From contig NZ_JPKG01000018.1 of the NCBI RefSeq assembly GCF_000735605.1, forward strand, positions 24,731 to 88,730: a stretch of 64,000 nucleotides of DNA, given 5' to 3'. This DNA comes from Allobosea sp. LC85 (GTDB taxonomy: Bacteria > Pseudomonadota > Alphaproteobacteria > Rhizobiales > Beijerinckiaceae). Both the position numbers and the translations under genes were made by a program. Numbering within the stretch: position 1 is the stretch's first letter; every line of letters starts with the position of its first letter. The notes under the pieces were generated by a model. The model searched no databases. It was given only the letters and a program-made list of their open reading frames with translations, and was not told the origin of the DNA. Shown here one piece after another: positions 18,298-27,699 of this stretch.

Positions 18298-19161
18298 TCA
18301 ATCTGGAATGGTGAAACGGGCCGGCTGAGTGCCGTCCTGATCGGTAAAGCCATAGGCTCGCGCGAGATCGGCGACATGCAGCACGGTTCCGGCGTGGCGG
18401 CCGACATCGGGATCAGCGGCGAGCGCGGCGACGGCCCGACCGGCATAGAGCGGCGTCTCCGTCGTCTGCGCCGCCATGCCGGCATCCTGCACGCGCTCGG
18501 TCAGGACATGGCCGGGCGAGAGGCCGAGCGCGGTGACGCCGTAGGGCCTGAGCTCCTGCGCCATGGCAAAGGTCAGCCGGTTCATCGCCGCCTTGGCGAG
18601 ATCGTAGACGACATCGCCGAGATAGCCTGCGCCGGTATCGAAGCCCACGGTGACGATCAGGCCCTTGCGCATCTGCACCATGGCCGGCGCGACGGCCTTC
18701 GCCAGCAGGAGCTGTGCATAGACACCGCTCTCGAAGCCCTGGCCCAAACGTGCAGCAGGGCGGCGCCAGAACGGCGTGCCGAAGGCCGATCCGTCGGGAT
18801 ATCTCTCGCCGTCATAGCCCTCGTTGCCGCCCCAGACGGCATCGACGACGCAATCGAGCCGGCCGAAGCGCCGCAGAGCCCAGGAGACGAGCTGATCGAC
18901 CTCGCGCTCCTGCGTATGGTCGCAGCGGTAGGGGTGCCCCTTGCCGCCCGCGGCCTCGACATCGCGCGCCGTGTCTTCAAAAGTCTCCGGCCGCTGGTCC
19001 GTGCGGGGGCCGGCCTCGCTCGAGCGGCCGGTGACGATGACGATTGCCCCTGCGTCACCCAGCGCCCGCGCGATACCTCGCCCCAGGCCGCGCGAGGCTC
19101 CCGCAACGAGGCAGATGCGGTTGGCGAGCGGGCCTGCCGCAAGGTCGGCGCCGGTCACCAC
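18298..19161 (-). CDS. SDR family oxidoreductase, DHRS1-like
   Basis: A 287-residue short-chain dehydrogenase with GASRGLGRGIARAL for NAD(P) binding and an active-site YDLAK. The inserted loop containing ERYPDGSAFGTPFWRRP and the C-terminal GRHAGTVLHVADLARAYGF are features of the DHRS1-like subgroup. It heads a probable two-gene operon with the HSDL2-like SDR. The joint substrate is not known; a role in lipid or xenobiotic carbonyl metabolism is inferred from family only. It is divergent from the methyltransferase gene at 19236 with 74 bp between start codons. Confidence 0.88.
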   Translation of the reverse strand: MVTGADLAAGPLANRICLVAGASRGLGRGIARALGDAGAIVIVTGRSSEAGPRTDQRPETFEDTARDVEAAGGKGHPYRCDHTQEREVDQLVSWALRRFGRLDCVVDAVWGGNEGYDGERYPDGSAFGTPFWRRPAARLGQGFESGVYAQLLLAKAVAPAMVQMRKGLIVTVGFDTGAGYLGDVVYDLAKAAMNRLTFAMAQELRPYGVTALGLSPGHVLTERVQDAGMAAQTTETPLYAGRAVAALAADPDVGRHAGTVLHVADLARAYGFTDQDGTQPARFTIPD

Positions 19162-19235
19162 CGGAGCGGCAATTCCGCTGGCGCAAGGGCCGGCAATCCT
19201 CTAGACGAACCGTCCCCCAAATCAGGAGAGCGAGG

Positions 19236-20024
19236 ATGGACAGCGCAGACGTCGCCGCCTGCTGGGAGGCCAATGCCGAAACCTGGACGCGCCACGCGCG
19301 CGCCGGCTACGACCTGTACAGGGACGCCCTGAACACGCCCACCTTCATGGCGAACCTGCCCTTCGTCGCCGGGCTCGAGGGCCTCGATATCGGCTGCGGC
19401 GAAGGCGCCAATACGCGCCGGATTGCCCAGGCTGGTGCCCGGATGACCGGCATCGATATCGCGCCGACCTTCATTCGGCATGCACAGGAGGCGGAAGCGG
19501 CCGCACCACTCGGCATCTCCTACCAACTCGCCGACGGCATGGATCTGCCCTTCGCCGATGGGAGTTTCGATTTCGCGACCGCCTTCATGTCCCTGATGGA
19601 CATGCCTCGGCAGGATCGCGTCCTGGCCGAAGCCGAACGCGTCCTGCGACCCGGCGGCTTCCTGCAATTCTCGATCCTGCACCCTTGCTTCGCCACGCCG
19701 TTCCGCCGGGTTCTGCGCGACGAGAACAAGACCGTGCTCGGGATCGAGGTGCGCGAGTATTTCCGCGCCACCAATGGCGAGATCGAGACCTGGCGCTTCG
19801 GGGCTGCGCCCGAGCATGAGAAGGCCAAGGTCGAGCCGTTCAGGGTGCCGCGCTTCCACCACACGCTGAGCGAGTGGGTCAATCTCCTCATCACGACGGG
19901 CTTCACCATCGAGCATATGCACGAGCCGACGATCGACGCGGAAACCGCGGTGCGCGAACCCTATCTCGCGGATACGCGCGTCGCGCCGCTGTTCCTGCAC
20001 ATGCGCGTGCGCAAGGCCGGCTGA
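19236..20024 (+). CDS. Class I SAM-dependent methyltransferase
   Basis: A 262-residue methyltransferase. The glycine-rich motif GLDIGCGEGANTRRIA binds SAM, followed by MTGIDIAPTFI, an acidic post-I region, and LRPGGFLQFSILHP. It groups with UbiE/Methyltransf_11-type enzymes acting on small molecules. The substrate is not predictable. The ATG at 19236 is preceded by AGGAGAGCGAGG, so the upstream in-frame region back to 19044 is not coding. It is divergent from the SDR operon and convergent with the acyl-CoA dehydrogenase. Confidence 0.9.
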   Translation: MDSADVAACWEANAETWTRHARAGYDLYRDALNTPTFMANLPFVAGLEGLDIGCGEGANTRRIAQAGARMTGIDIAPTFIRHAQEAEAAAPLGISYQLADGMDLPFADGSFDFATAFMSLMDMPRQDRVLAEAERVLRPGGFLQFSILHPCFATPFRRVLRDENKTVLGIEVREYFRATNGEIETWRFGAAPEHEKAKVEPFRVPRFHHTLSEWVNLLITTGFTIEHMHEPTIDAETAVREPYLADTRVAPLFLHMRVRKAG

Positions 20025-20041
20025 GGCGCAGAGCGCCCCGT

Positions 20042-21817
20042 TCACGCGGCAAAGACCACATCGGCCTCGGTCACGGCGCCAGCGCCTTCCGTCACCGCGA
20101 GTTCCAGCCCCGGGGCCTCGGTCGCGCCGTGCTCGGCAAAGAAGCGGGCCGTCGCCACGGCTGCGGCGCCGCTCTCCTCAGTGCGCATGGCGAGCGCCTT
20201 CTTCGCCAGCCCGGTTCCACCCTGCGCCAGGGCGAAGAGCTTGAGATAGGGCGTCGCACCAGCCAGCACCTCGGCGGGTTTCGGCCCCATGGTCGCGAGC
20301 ATCCATTCGGTGGCGCGCTCCAGCGCATCGACCGCGCTCTTCAGCCGATCGGCGGTGCGGCCGAAGCCGGGTGTGTTGGCGGCTGCAACCTCGCCCACCA
20401 CGCCCCGCATCTCGTCAATCAACGCCCTCACGGCATCGCCGCCGGACAGCGGCAGCTTGCGCTGCACGAGGTCGACGGCCTGGATGCCGTTGGTCCCCTC
20501 GTAGATCGTGGCGATGCGGGCATCGCGCAGATGCTGGGCCGCGCCGGTCTCCTCGACATAGCCCATGCCGCCATGGACCTGGATGCCCGTCGAGGCGACC
20601 TCGACGCCGATATCGGTCGCATAGGCCTTTGCCACGGGCGTCAGAATCGCGGTTCGCTCGGCCGCCTGCTTGCGCTTGCCGATATCGGTCTCGCGATGCG
20701 AACGATCGAGCGCTTCGGCGACCATGTAGGAGATCGCACGCGCCGCCTGCGTCTTTGCCCGCATCTCCATCAGCATGCGGCGGATGTCGGGATGCACGAT
20801 GATCGGGCTCATCGGAGCGCCCTTCGGCGCATCGAGCGCCGCGCCCTGCTTGCGTTCATGCGCGAAGGCAAGCGCCTGCTGATAGGCCCTCTCGGCGATG
20901 GCGACGCCCTGGAGCGCCACGTTCAGCCGGGCGTTGTTCATCATCGTGAACATGCAGGCGAGGCCGCGATTCTCCTCGCCGATCAGCCAGCCGATCGCGC
21001 CGCCATTGTCGCCATAGGCCATCGAGCAGGTCGGGGAGGCATGAATGCCGAGCTTGTGCTCGATGCCGGAGCAGCGCAGGTCGTTATGGGCGCCGAGCGT
21101 TCCGTCGGCGTTGACGAGGTATTTCGGCACCAGGAAGAGCGAGATGCCGCGTGTGCCGGGAGGCGCATCGGGCAGCCGGGCGAGGACGAGATGCACGATG
21201 TTCTCGGTCATGTCGTGCTCGCCATAGGTGATGAAGATCTTCTGGCCGGTGATGCGGTAGGTGCCGTCCCCGGCGCGCTCGGCCTTCGAGCGCAACGCGT
21301 TGAGGTCGGAACCGGCCTGCGGTTCGGTGAGGTTCATGGTGCCCATCCATTCGCCGGAGACGAGCCTGGCGAGATAGGTCTGCTTCAGTTCCTCCGAGCC
21401 ATGGGCGTGCAGCGCCTCGATCGCACCGACAGTGAGCAGCGGGCCAAGCGCGAAGGCGAAGGCGGCGGAGTTCCACATCTCGGTGCAGGCTGATTGCACC
21501 AACGCGGGCAGGCCCTGCCCGCCATAGGCTTCCGGCGCCGGCAGCGCGTTCCAGCCGGCCTCGGCCCAGGCCTTGTAGGCCTCCTTCCAGCCGGGCGGCG
21601 TGGTCACCGCGCCGTCCTTGAGCTTCGAGCCGACCTTGTCGCCGACCATGTTGAGCGGCGCGATCACATCGCCCGCAAATTTCGCCGCCTCCCCAAGGAT
21701 CGCGTCGGTCATGCCGCCGTCGAGCTCAGGGGCCAGGCCATCGGCAACGAGCCGGTCCAGCCCCGCCACATGGCGCAAGGTGGCGACGATGTCCTCGACC
21801 GGGGCGCGATAGCTCAT
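20042..21817 (-). CDS. Acyl-CoA dehydrogenase with C-terminal extension (FadE/DmdC-like)
   Basis: A 591-residue flavoprotein with the N-terminal, middle and C-terminal acyl-CoA dehydrogenase domains and an additional C-terminal Z domain, the size of the DmdC and FadE-type enzymes. Visible signatures are MNLTEPQAGSDLNALRSKA, GQKIFITYGEHD and IYEGTNGIQAVDLV near residue 435, the catalytic glutamate region. It oxidises an acyl-CoA with electrons to ETF. 3-methylmercaptopropionyl-CoA dehydrogenase is a possible annotation but is not proven. An acuI-like gene lies 3.4 kb away. Confidence 0.92.
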   Translation of the reverse strand: MSYRAPVEDIVATLRHVAGLDRLVADGLAPELDGGMTDAILGEAAKFAGDVIAPLNMVGDKVGSKLKDGAVTTPPGWKEAYKAWAEAGWNALPAPEAYGGQGLPALVQSACTEMWNSAAFAFALGPLLTVGAIEALHAHGSEELKQTYLARLVSGEWMGTMNLTEPQAGSDLNALRSKAERAGDGTYRITGQKIFITYGEHDMTENIVHLVLARLPDAPPGTRGISLFLVPKYLVNADGTLGAHNDLRCSGIEHKLGIHASPTCSMAYGDNGGAIGWLIGEENRGLACMFTMMNNARLNVALQGVAIAERAYQQALAFAHERKQGAALDAPKGAPMSPIIVHPDIRRMLMEMRAKTQAARAISYMVAEALDRSHRETDIGKRKQAAERTAILTPVAKAYATDIGVEVASTGIQVHGGMGYVEETGAAQHLRDARIATIYEGTNGIQAVDLVQRKLPLSGGDAVRALIDEMRGVVGEVAAANTPGFGRTADRLKSAVDALERATEWMLATMGPKPAEVLAGATPYLKLFALAQGGTGLAKKALAMRTEESGAAAVATARFFAEHGATEAPGLELAVTEGAGAVTEADVVFAA

Positions 21818-21979
21818 GGCCTTCTCCCTGAATGCCTTGCCTGCCTGGCAAAGTGCCGGCGCAAGGTCTGCTGCCGTCGTTATGCGTTGACGGCGATGTT
21901 AGCGACGAACTATCCCCTTCGCCACGCACCAGCCTCACGACTTTCCGCCATGCGCGCTGCCGCGAAACACAGTTTATAT

Positions 21980-22978
21980 ATGAACCATTCCAGGTCAACG
22001 GGCTCCGGGATACGACCGACCCGCATTCTGCATGCCGATGCCGAAGGCATTGCCGAGGCCGCGCGCCTGCTGCGCGCGGGCGGCCTCGTCGCGCTGCCGA
22101 CGGAGACCGTCTATGGCTTGGCGGCCGATGCGACATCCGGCCAAGCCGTCGCCGGCATCTATGCCGCCAAGGAGCGGCCGAATTTCAATCCACTGATCTC
22201 GCATCTGCCGAGCGTCGCGGCGGCACGGCGCGAGGGCCTGTTCGATGCCAATGCGCTGGCACTGGCCAAGGCCTTCTGGCCTGGGCCCCTGACGCTGGTG
22301 GTGCCGGCCTCGCCCTCTTGCCAGATCAGCGAGCTGGCACGCGCCGGGCTTGCCTCCGTCGCGTTGCGCGTGCCTTCACATCCGCTCGCCCATGCCATTC
22401 TCGAAGCGGCGGGACGACCGATCGCCGCGCCCTCCGCCAATCGCTCCGGCCGGGTCAGCGCCACCAGCGCAGAGCATGTTCTGACCGATCTCGAAGGCCG
22501 GATCGATGCCGTGGTCGATGCCGGGCCGGCCGAGGTCGGTGTCGAGTCGACGATCGTCGCCTGCCTCGATGGTGCGCCCAGGCTGCTTCGGCCGGGCGGT
22601 GTCTCCCGCGCGGCGATCGAGAGCGTGATCGGCCGCCCGCTGGTGCTAGCCGGCGAGGCTGGTGCCGCACCGATTTCGCCCGGGCTGCTTGCCTCGCATT
22701 ACGCTCCCGCTGCCGCGGTGCGGCTGGAGGCGGAAGCGCCGCGCGCAGGTGAGGCCTGGCTCGGCTTCGGACCGGAGCAGGTGGGCTTCGTCGCGCCCGA
22801 GATCTCGCTCAACCTGAGCCCGGGCGGCGATCTCGCGGAAGCCGCGGCCAATCTCTTCGGGTACATGCGCCAGCTCGATGCGCAGGGCCCGAGCGCAATT
22901 GCGATCGCATCGGTGCCCGCGCATGGCCTCGGCGAAGCCATCAACGACCGGCTGAGGCGCGCAGCGGCACCGCGCTGA
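21980..22978 (+). CDS. L-threonylcarbamoyladenylate synthase (Sua5/TsaC type)
   Basis: The enzyme makes threonylcarbamoyl-AMP for the t6A37 modification of ANN-decoding tRNAs. The 332-residue protein has the YrdC domain at about residues 18-200 (LPTETVYGLAADATSG, KERPNFNPLISHLP, FWPGPLTLVVP, APSANRSGRVSAT) followed by a Sua5 C-terminal domain (PISPGLLASHYAP), so it is the long Sua5 form, not the short TsaC. The ATG at 21980 starts the region that matches the family. It is divergent from the acyl-CoA dehydrogenase gene and overlaps nothing. Confidence 0.95.
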   Translation: MNHSRSTGSGIRPTRILHADAEGIAEAARLLRAGGLVALPTETVYGLAADATSGQAVAGIYAAKERPNFNPLISHLPSVAAARREGLFDANALALAKAFWPGPLTLVVPASPSCQISELARAGLASVALRVPSHPLAHAILEAAGRPIAAPSANRSGRVSATSAEHVLTDLEGRIDAVVDAGPAEVGVESTIVACLDGAPRLLRPGGVSRAAIESVIGRPLVLAGEAGAAPISPGLLASHYAPAAAVRLEAEAPRAGEAWLGFGPEQVGFVAPEISLNLSPGGDLAEAAANLFGYMRQLDAQGPSAIAIASVPAHGLGEAINDRLRRAAAPR

Positions 22979-23049
22979 GCCTCGCAAACAGCGCCTTGCA
23001 ATTGCGCAAGATATCGCGATGCTGCCCGCCCCAACGGGAGCCTGCTTCG

Positions 23050-23955
23050 ATGAAGTCCAATCTCGCCTGGGATGATTTCAGGCTGGTCAAGGCGATCGCC
23101 GATCACGGCGGGCTGACGGGTGCGGCTGCTGCGCTCGGGGTCAATCATTCCACCGTGTTCCGCCGGCTCGGGCAGATCGAGGATCAGCTCGGCCTGCCGC
23201 TCTTCGAACGCCACAAGACCGGCTATGTCGCCACCTGTGCCGGCGAAGAGATGGCCGTCTTGGCGAGCCGCATGGAGGAGGACGTCACCGCCTTCGACCG
23301 CCGCCTGGCCGGGCGCGATGTCGCCCCTTCCGGCGAGGTCCGGATAACCACGACCGACACGCTCTTCCTCAACATGCTGCTGCCGATCTTCGCGGCATTT
23401 CGCAAGGCACATCCGGCGATCCGGCTTGATGTCGCCATCGGCTACCAGACGCTCAATCTCTCGAAGCGCGACGCCGACGTCGCGATCCGTGCCAGCGATT
23501 CGCCCGGCGAAACCCTGGTCGGGCGCCGGCTCGCGACGCTGAACTGGGCGATCTATGGCCGCCGCGAGGACGGGCTCACCCCGCAGGAAGCCGCCGATCC
23601 GTCGGCTCTCTTCGAACGGGACTGGGTCACGCTCGGCGACCAGCTCGGTTATGTGAAGGCGGCACGCCATGTCCACGATCATGTCGCGCCGGAGCGGATC
23701 GCGCTCAAATGCTCGGCCGTGCTCGGCCTCACCGAAGCTGTCGAGCAGGGGATCGGCATCGGCCCCCTGCCCTGTTTCATCGCCGATCAGCACCCCAGCC
23801 TGCAGCGCCTGACGGCGCCCAATCCGGATTTCTCGACGGGCCTGTGGATCCTGACCCATCCCGATATCCGGAACGCTCCACGGGTGCGCGCCTTCATGGA
23901 CTTTTGCGGAAGCGAACTCGCGAAGCACCGCGGCCTGATCGAGGGGACGGGGTGA
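23050..23955 (+). CDS. LysR family transcriptional regulator
   Basis: A 301-residue LysR protein. The N-terminal helix-turn-helix covers residues 5-65 (WDDFRLVKAIADHGGLTGAA, NHSTVFRRLGQIEDQLG, LFERHKTGY). The C-terminal effector domain begins near residue 90 and contains VRITTTDTLFLNMLLPI. GGGAG lies 9 nt before the ATG at 23050. The target is unknown. It lies downstream of the Sua5 gene on the same strand and upstream of the low-GC restriction-like gene, which may have been inserted after it. Confidence 0.92.
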   Translation: MKSNLAWDDFRLVKAIADHGGLTGAAAALGVNHSTVFRRLGQIEDQLGLPLFERHKTGYVATCAGEEMAVLASRMEEDVTAFDRRLAGRDVAPSGEVRITTTDTLFLNMLLPIFAAFRKAHPAIRLDVAIGYQTLNLSKRDADVAIRASDSPGETLVGRRLATLNWAIYGRREDGLTPQEAADPSALFERDWVTLGDQLGYVKAARHVHDHVAPERIALKCSAVLGLTEAVEQGIGIGPLPCFIADQHPSLQRLTAPNPDFSTGLWILTHPDIRNAPRVRAFMDFCGSELAKHRGLIEGTG

Positions 23956-24076
23956 GCCTTAGCCTACTTCGAACCCCGACCTTCACGCAGAGAGAAGCTA
24001 ACATATTAGATTGAGAAAACCTTAGGACACACGCTAAGCTTGCCCTAACTGCTTAGGGAGGGGGAGCAAATTCAAA

Positions 24077-25195
24077 ATGGCTACGATTGACGATTTTCGC
24101 GCGAACCTAGTGTCTTTTAGCGAGCGAGTGCAACGCGTTCGCGAGCACATCAAGAATGAAGAAGCAACCAAAGTCGCGCTAATACTGCCGTTCATATCAG
24201 TTCTTGGCTACGACGACAGAGATCCTACTGAAGTTGCCGCCGAACACGCGGCTGATTTTTCAGAAAAATATAGAAATCGCGTAGATTATGCCATCTTGAA
24301 AGAGATGAAACCGGTAATAGCTATCGAATGCAAGACAGCGGGAAACGGCAGAAAAGACGATCGCGGTCAACTTAAAAGCTATTTTAACGCCGCAAAATCT
24401 GTAAAACTTGGCATACTTACGGACGGTATAATTTACGAATTCTTCGTCGATTCAGCTGAGCCGAACTTAATGGACGATGATCCATTTTTGGTCGTCGACT
24501 TCGATAAAGTTGCTAAGGCCCAGATTTCAGACACGGTAATTGAAGGCCTATTTGCTTTAACCAAAGGAAAATTCGACCCTGAAACAGTTGCAGAAAACGC
24601 CAGGCGAAGCCTGACCCACAGAGCTTTCTTTGACTACCTTTCTGATCAGTTCAACGAACCATCTGTCGAATTTACTCGATTTCTTCTCAAAGAGAACGAC
24701 ATTAAGCACATTCGAGCCAATGCTATTGATGGATACAGAGCAATCAGCAAGGCAGCGTTCAACGACGTTTTTACTTCTAATGTGCTGAAACGCCTCGACA
24801 TTCCGCCGAACACCCCCAAACCGACCCCGAGAGTCGACCCGGCATTTGAGGAGGAGGCCACGCCAGCTCCCGCCTTCTCGTCTTCTGGAATTGTGACGAC
24901 GGTGGCCGAACTCGACGCTTTTGAAAGCATTAGGCGGCGGCTTGCGTTTCTTTCTTCGGGAAACACCAACCTCTTTAACTCAATCTCGAATGTAAAATTC
25001 CGGGACTATCAAGGAAAGATGGTCGTATTCTATAAACAGGAGAGAAAAGGACGTTTGGTCGATATCACGGAAGCCCGCGATGGAACCGTGAGATATTGGA
25101 TTGTTGATGGCAACGAATCCAGCCCGCTCACGGATCTATCGCAAGCCGATCAGAGGCTGCAGACGTTATTCGAAAAGCGAATAGCCGAGTTTTAG
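24077..25195 (+). CDS. Stand-alone HsdR N-terminal-type restriction endonuclease-like protein
   Basis: A 372-residue protein with an N-terminal PD-(D/E)xK nuclease-like fold. Helix EEATKVALILPFISVLGYD is followed by VDYAILKEMKPVIAIECKTAG, where the Asp and the ExK are the expected catalytic residues. Such N-terminal domains occur in type I restriction subunits, but here there is no helicase, and no HsdM or HsdS gene lies beside it. The C-terminal half (LSQADQRLQTLFEKRIAEF and preceding) has no domain I recognise. Base use is strikingly AT-rich against its neighbours (23 of 60 G/C at 24241-24300), which indicates recent acquisition. A defence role is inferred. Confidence 0.75.
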   Translation: MATIDDFRANLVSFSERVQRVREHIKNEEATKVALILPFISVLGYDDRDPTEVAAEHAADFSEKYRNRVDYAILKEMKPVIAIECKTAGNGRKDDRGQLKSYFNAAKSVKLGILTDGIIYEFFVDSAEPNLMDDDPFLVVDFDKVAKAQISDTVIEGLFALTKGKFDPETVAENARRSLTHRAFFDYLSDQFNEPSVEFTRFLLKENDIKHIRANAIDGYRAISKAAFNDVFTSNVLKRLDIPPNTPKPTPRVDPAFEEEATPAPAFSSSGIVTTVAELDAFESIRRRLAFLSSGNTNLFNSISNVKFRDYQGKMVVFYKQERKGRLVDITEARDGTVRYWIVDGNESSPLTDLSQADQRLQTLFEKRIAEF

Positions 25196-25206
25196 ATCTT
25201 ATCGCC

Positions 25207-26193
25207 TCAGCCCACCTCGACCACCACTCGCCCCCGCACCTTGCCCTCGACGATGGCCTGGCCGGTCTCGATCACGCTTTCCAGCGGGATCGTCGAGGTC
25301 ATGGCCCCAAGCTTGTCGCGGTCGAGATCGGCAGCCAGCCGCGCCCAGGCTTCGAGCCGGCGCGGTTTCGGGCACATCACCGAATCGACTCCGAGCAGCG
25401 AGACGCCGCGCAGGATGAAGGGCGCGACCGAAGCCGGCAGGTCCATGCCCTGGGCCAGGCCGCAGGCGGCGACGGCGCCGCCATACCGGGTCATCGCCAG
25501 CAGATTGGCGAGCGTATGCGAGCCGACCGCGTCGACGCCTGCAATCCAGCGCTCCTTGGCCAGCGGCTTGCCGGGATTCGAGAGCTCATTGCGATCGATG
25601 ATCTCGGATGCGCCGAGGCCCTTCAGGTAGTCGGCCTCTTCGGCCCGGCCGGTCGAGGCGATGACATGCCAGCCCGCCTTCGCCAGCAGCGCGATCGCGA
25701 CCGAGCCGACGCCGCCGGCCGCACCCGTAACCACGACCGGGCCGTGAGCCGGTTTCAGCCCGTGCTTCTCCAGCGCCAGCACGCAAAGCATCGCGGTATA
25801 GCCCGCGGTGCCGATCGCCATCGCATCGGCCGGGGTCATGCCGGCCGGCAGAGGCACCAGCCAGTCGCCGTTGACGCGGCTCTTCTGGGCATAGGCGCCG
25901 AGATGGGTCTCGCCCGTGCCCCAGCCATCGAGGATGACGAGATCGCCCGGCTTGAAATCGGGGTGGCTGGAGGTCTCGACCCGGCCGGAGAAGTCGATGC
26001 CGGGGATCATCGGCCAGCGCCGGATCACCGGCGCCTTGCCGGTGATCGCGAGCCCGTCCTTGTAGTTCACGGTCGAGTGCGTGACGCGGACGGTGACATC
26101 GCCTTCCATCAGATCGGCTTCGGCGAAATCCGTGAAGGCGAGGTTCGGGCCGGTTTCGCCCTTCGTCGCGACGAGCGCCTTGAAGCTGGACAT
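25207..26193 (-). CDS. acuI: AcuI/YhdH-type NADPH-dependent acryloyl-CoA reductase
   Basis: A 328-residue zinc-independent MDR oxidoreductase. It contains [17 protein letters not shown] and [13 protein letters not shown], an NADP-binding [18 protein letters not shown], and the YhdH-branch loop [17 protein letters not shown]. AcuI reduces acryloyl-CoA to propionyl-CoA with NADPH and detoxifies acrylate made from DMSP or 3-hydroxypropionate. The family match is strong; the physiological acrylate source is not shown here. The ribosome binding site is buried in a 13-bp hairpin immediately upstream. It is convergent with the low-GC gene. Confidence 0.9.
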   Translation of the reverse strand: MSSFKALVATKGETGPNLAFTDFAEADLMEGDVTVRVTHSTVNYKDGLAITGKAPVIRRWPMIPGIDFSGRVETSSHPDFKPGDLVILDGWGTGETHLGAYAQKSRVNGDWLVPLPAGMTPADAMAIGTAGYTAMLCVLALEKHGLKPAHGPVVVTGAAGGVGSVAIALLAKAGWHVIASTGRAEEADYLKGLGASEIIDRNELSNPGKPLAKERWIAGVDAVGSHTLANLLAMTRYGGAVAACGLAQGMDLPASVAPFILRGVSLLGVDSVMCPKPRRLEAWARLAADLDRDKLGAMTSTIPLESVIETGQAIVEGKVRGRVVVEVG

Positions 26194-26197
26194 GCAT

Positions 26198-26232
26198 CAC
26201 TCCTGTCGTGCCAACTGGTCACGACAGGAGTG
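26198..26232 (-). promoter_or_regulatory. Hairpin burying the acuI ribosome binding site
   Basis: Two perfect 13-base arms, CACTCCTGTCGTG and CACGACAGGAGTG, flank a 9-base loop. Read on the minus strand, the 3' arm contains AGGAG six bases before the acuI ATG, so the whole Shine-Dalgarno sequence is paired. The same dyad could instead be a repressor operator in DNA. There is no T-tract, so it is not a terminator. Confidence 0.7.
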
Positions 26233-26288
26233 GAACGAGCCCGGGCAATCCGCAAGGCGCAAGCATGTGCGCCTTTGCGTCGTCCCGA

Positions 26289-27524
26289 TCAGGCGGGCTG
26301 CGGAACCGCGCGCGTCACCGGCTTCTCGACGATCGGCAGGTTGATCAGTGCAGAGGCGACACCCAAGGCGACCGATAGCCACCAGACGATCTCGTAGGAG
26401 CCCGTCCGCTCATAGAGGATGCCGCCGAGTAGCACGCCAAGGAAGCCGCCGACCTGATGCGAGAAGAAGGCGAAGCCATAGAGCATCGCCATGTATTTCG
26501 TGCCGAACATCAGCATGACCAGCGAGGAGGTCGGCGGCACGGTCGAGAGCCAGAACAGGCCGATCACGACGCCGAAGGCCAGCGCCGTCGCCGGGCTAGC
26601 CGGCAGCAGGATGAAGGCGGCGATGGCGACCGCCCGCCCCAGATAGATCCAGGCCAGCAAATGGCGCTTCGGCATGCGGGAGGTCAGCCAGCCGGAGCCG
26701 AGAGAGCCCGCGGCATTGGCGAGGCCGATCACGGCAAGCGTCCAGCCACCGACCCAGGCCGGCAGCCCGGCATCCTTGAGATAGGCCGGCATATGCGCTG
26801 TGATGAAGGCGAGCTGGAACCCGCAGGTGAAGAAGCCGAGCACGAGCAGAACGTAACTGCGGTGCTTGAAGGCTTCCGTCAGGGCCTGGGTGACGCTCTG
26901 GTTCGGCAGATTGACGGCCGAAGCGACCTGCCTGGCCTCTCCGGTCTTGCGGGTCCCCAGCATGATGGCGAGCGGCATCACCAGCAGCACCGAGCCGGCG
27001 AACACGACAAGCGCCTGATGCCAGCCGATCTGCTCGATCATGATGTTGCCGATCGGCGGGAACAGGAACTGGCCGAAGGAACCAGCCGCGGTACCCGCAC
27101 CAAACGCCATCGGGCGCCATTGCTCCGGCAGCAGCTTGCCGAAGGCCGCCAGCACGAGATTGAACGAACAGGCCGAAAGGCCGAAGCCGATCAGCACCCC
27201 GGCGCCGAGATGCATCGTCATCGGCGTCGTGGCATAGGCCATGACGACGAGGCCGGCGGCATAGAGCAGCGCGCCGAAACACAGCACGCGCACCGTGCCG
27301 AACCGGTCTGCCACGGCGCCGGCGAAGGGAGCGCCGAGGCCCCAGAGCAGGTTCTGCAGGGCGATGGCGATACTGAACGTGTCGCGCCCCCAGCCGAATT
27401 CCAGCGTCATCGGGATCTGGAACAGACCGGCACTGGCGCGGGGGCCGAAGGTGATCAGCGCGATCAGACAGCCGGCAGCGACGACGATTTCGGGCGCATA
27501 GCTGCGCCGAGTGGCCGCACTCAT
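26289..27524 (-). CDS. MFS transporter, OFA/monocarboxylate-carrier-like
   Basis: About 411 residues with twelve hydrophobic segments, beginning MSAATRRSYAPEIVVAAG. The start at 27524 has GGAG six bases upstream and is preferred over 27557. GAVADRFGTVRVL matches the MFS loop 2-3 signature. The late helices resemble the oxalate-formate antiporter and monocarboxylate groups. Placed upstream of acuI on the same strand, it might import an acid handled by that enzyme, but 95 bp with a hairpin separates the two and the substrate is unknown. Confidence 0.85.
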   Translation of the reverse strand: MSAATRRSYAPEIVVAAGCLIALITFGPRASAGLFQIPMTLEFGWGRDTFSIAIALQNLLWGLGAPFAGAVADRFGTVRVLCFGALLYAAGLVVMAYATTPMTMHLGAGVLIGFGLSACSFNLVLAAFGKLLPEQWRPMAFGAGTAAGSFGQFLFPPIGNIMIEQIGWHQALVVFAGSVLLVMPLAIMLGTRKTGEARQVASAVNLPNQSVTQALTEAFKHRSYVLLVLGFFTCGFQLAFITAHMPAYLKDAGLPAWVGGWTLAVIGLANAAGSLGSGWLTSRMPKRHLLAWIYLGRAVAIAAFILLPASPATALAFGVVIGLFWLSTVPPTSSLVMLMFGTKYMAMLYGFAFFSHQVGGFLGVLLGGILYERTGSYEIVWWLSVALGVASALINLPIVEKPVTRAVPQPA

Positions 27525-27699
27525 GAGGAGCTCCGACAGTAGGACAGACAGGGACAAGCGTGATCGTGTGGCTGCACGTTAGCGTTTCGTCCCGCGCTGC
27601 AACAACGTCTTTTCGTGAAATTCCACATCACGGCCGCGCATGGGACACCGCTCGCCGACGCGCGCGAGTCCGGCATTAACCGGCTCTCAACCCTACCCG

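Noticed and set aside
24077..25195. A complete type I restriction-modification system
   Set aside because: Only an HsdR-N-like gene is present; no methyltransferase or specificity subunit is seen beside it.
26198..26232. The acuI hairpin as a terminator
   Set aside because: No T-run on either strand and it lies in the 5' leader, so a terminator role was set aside.
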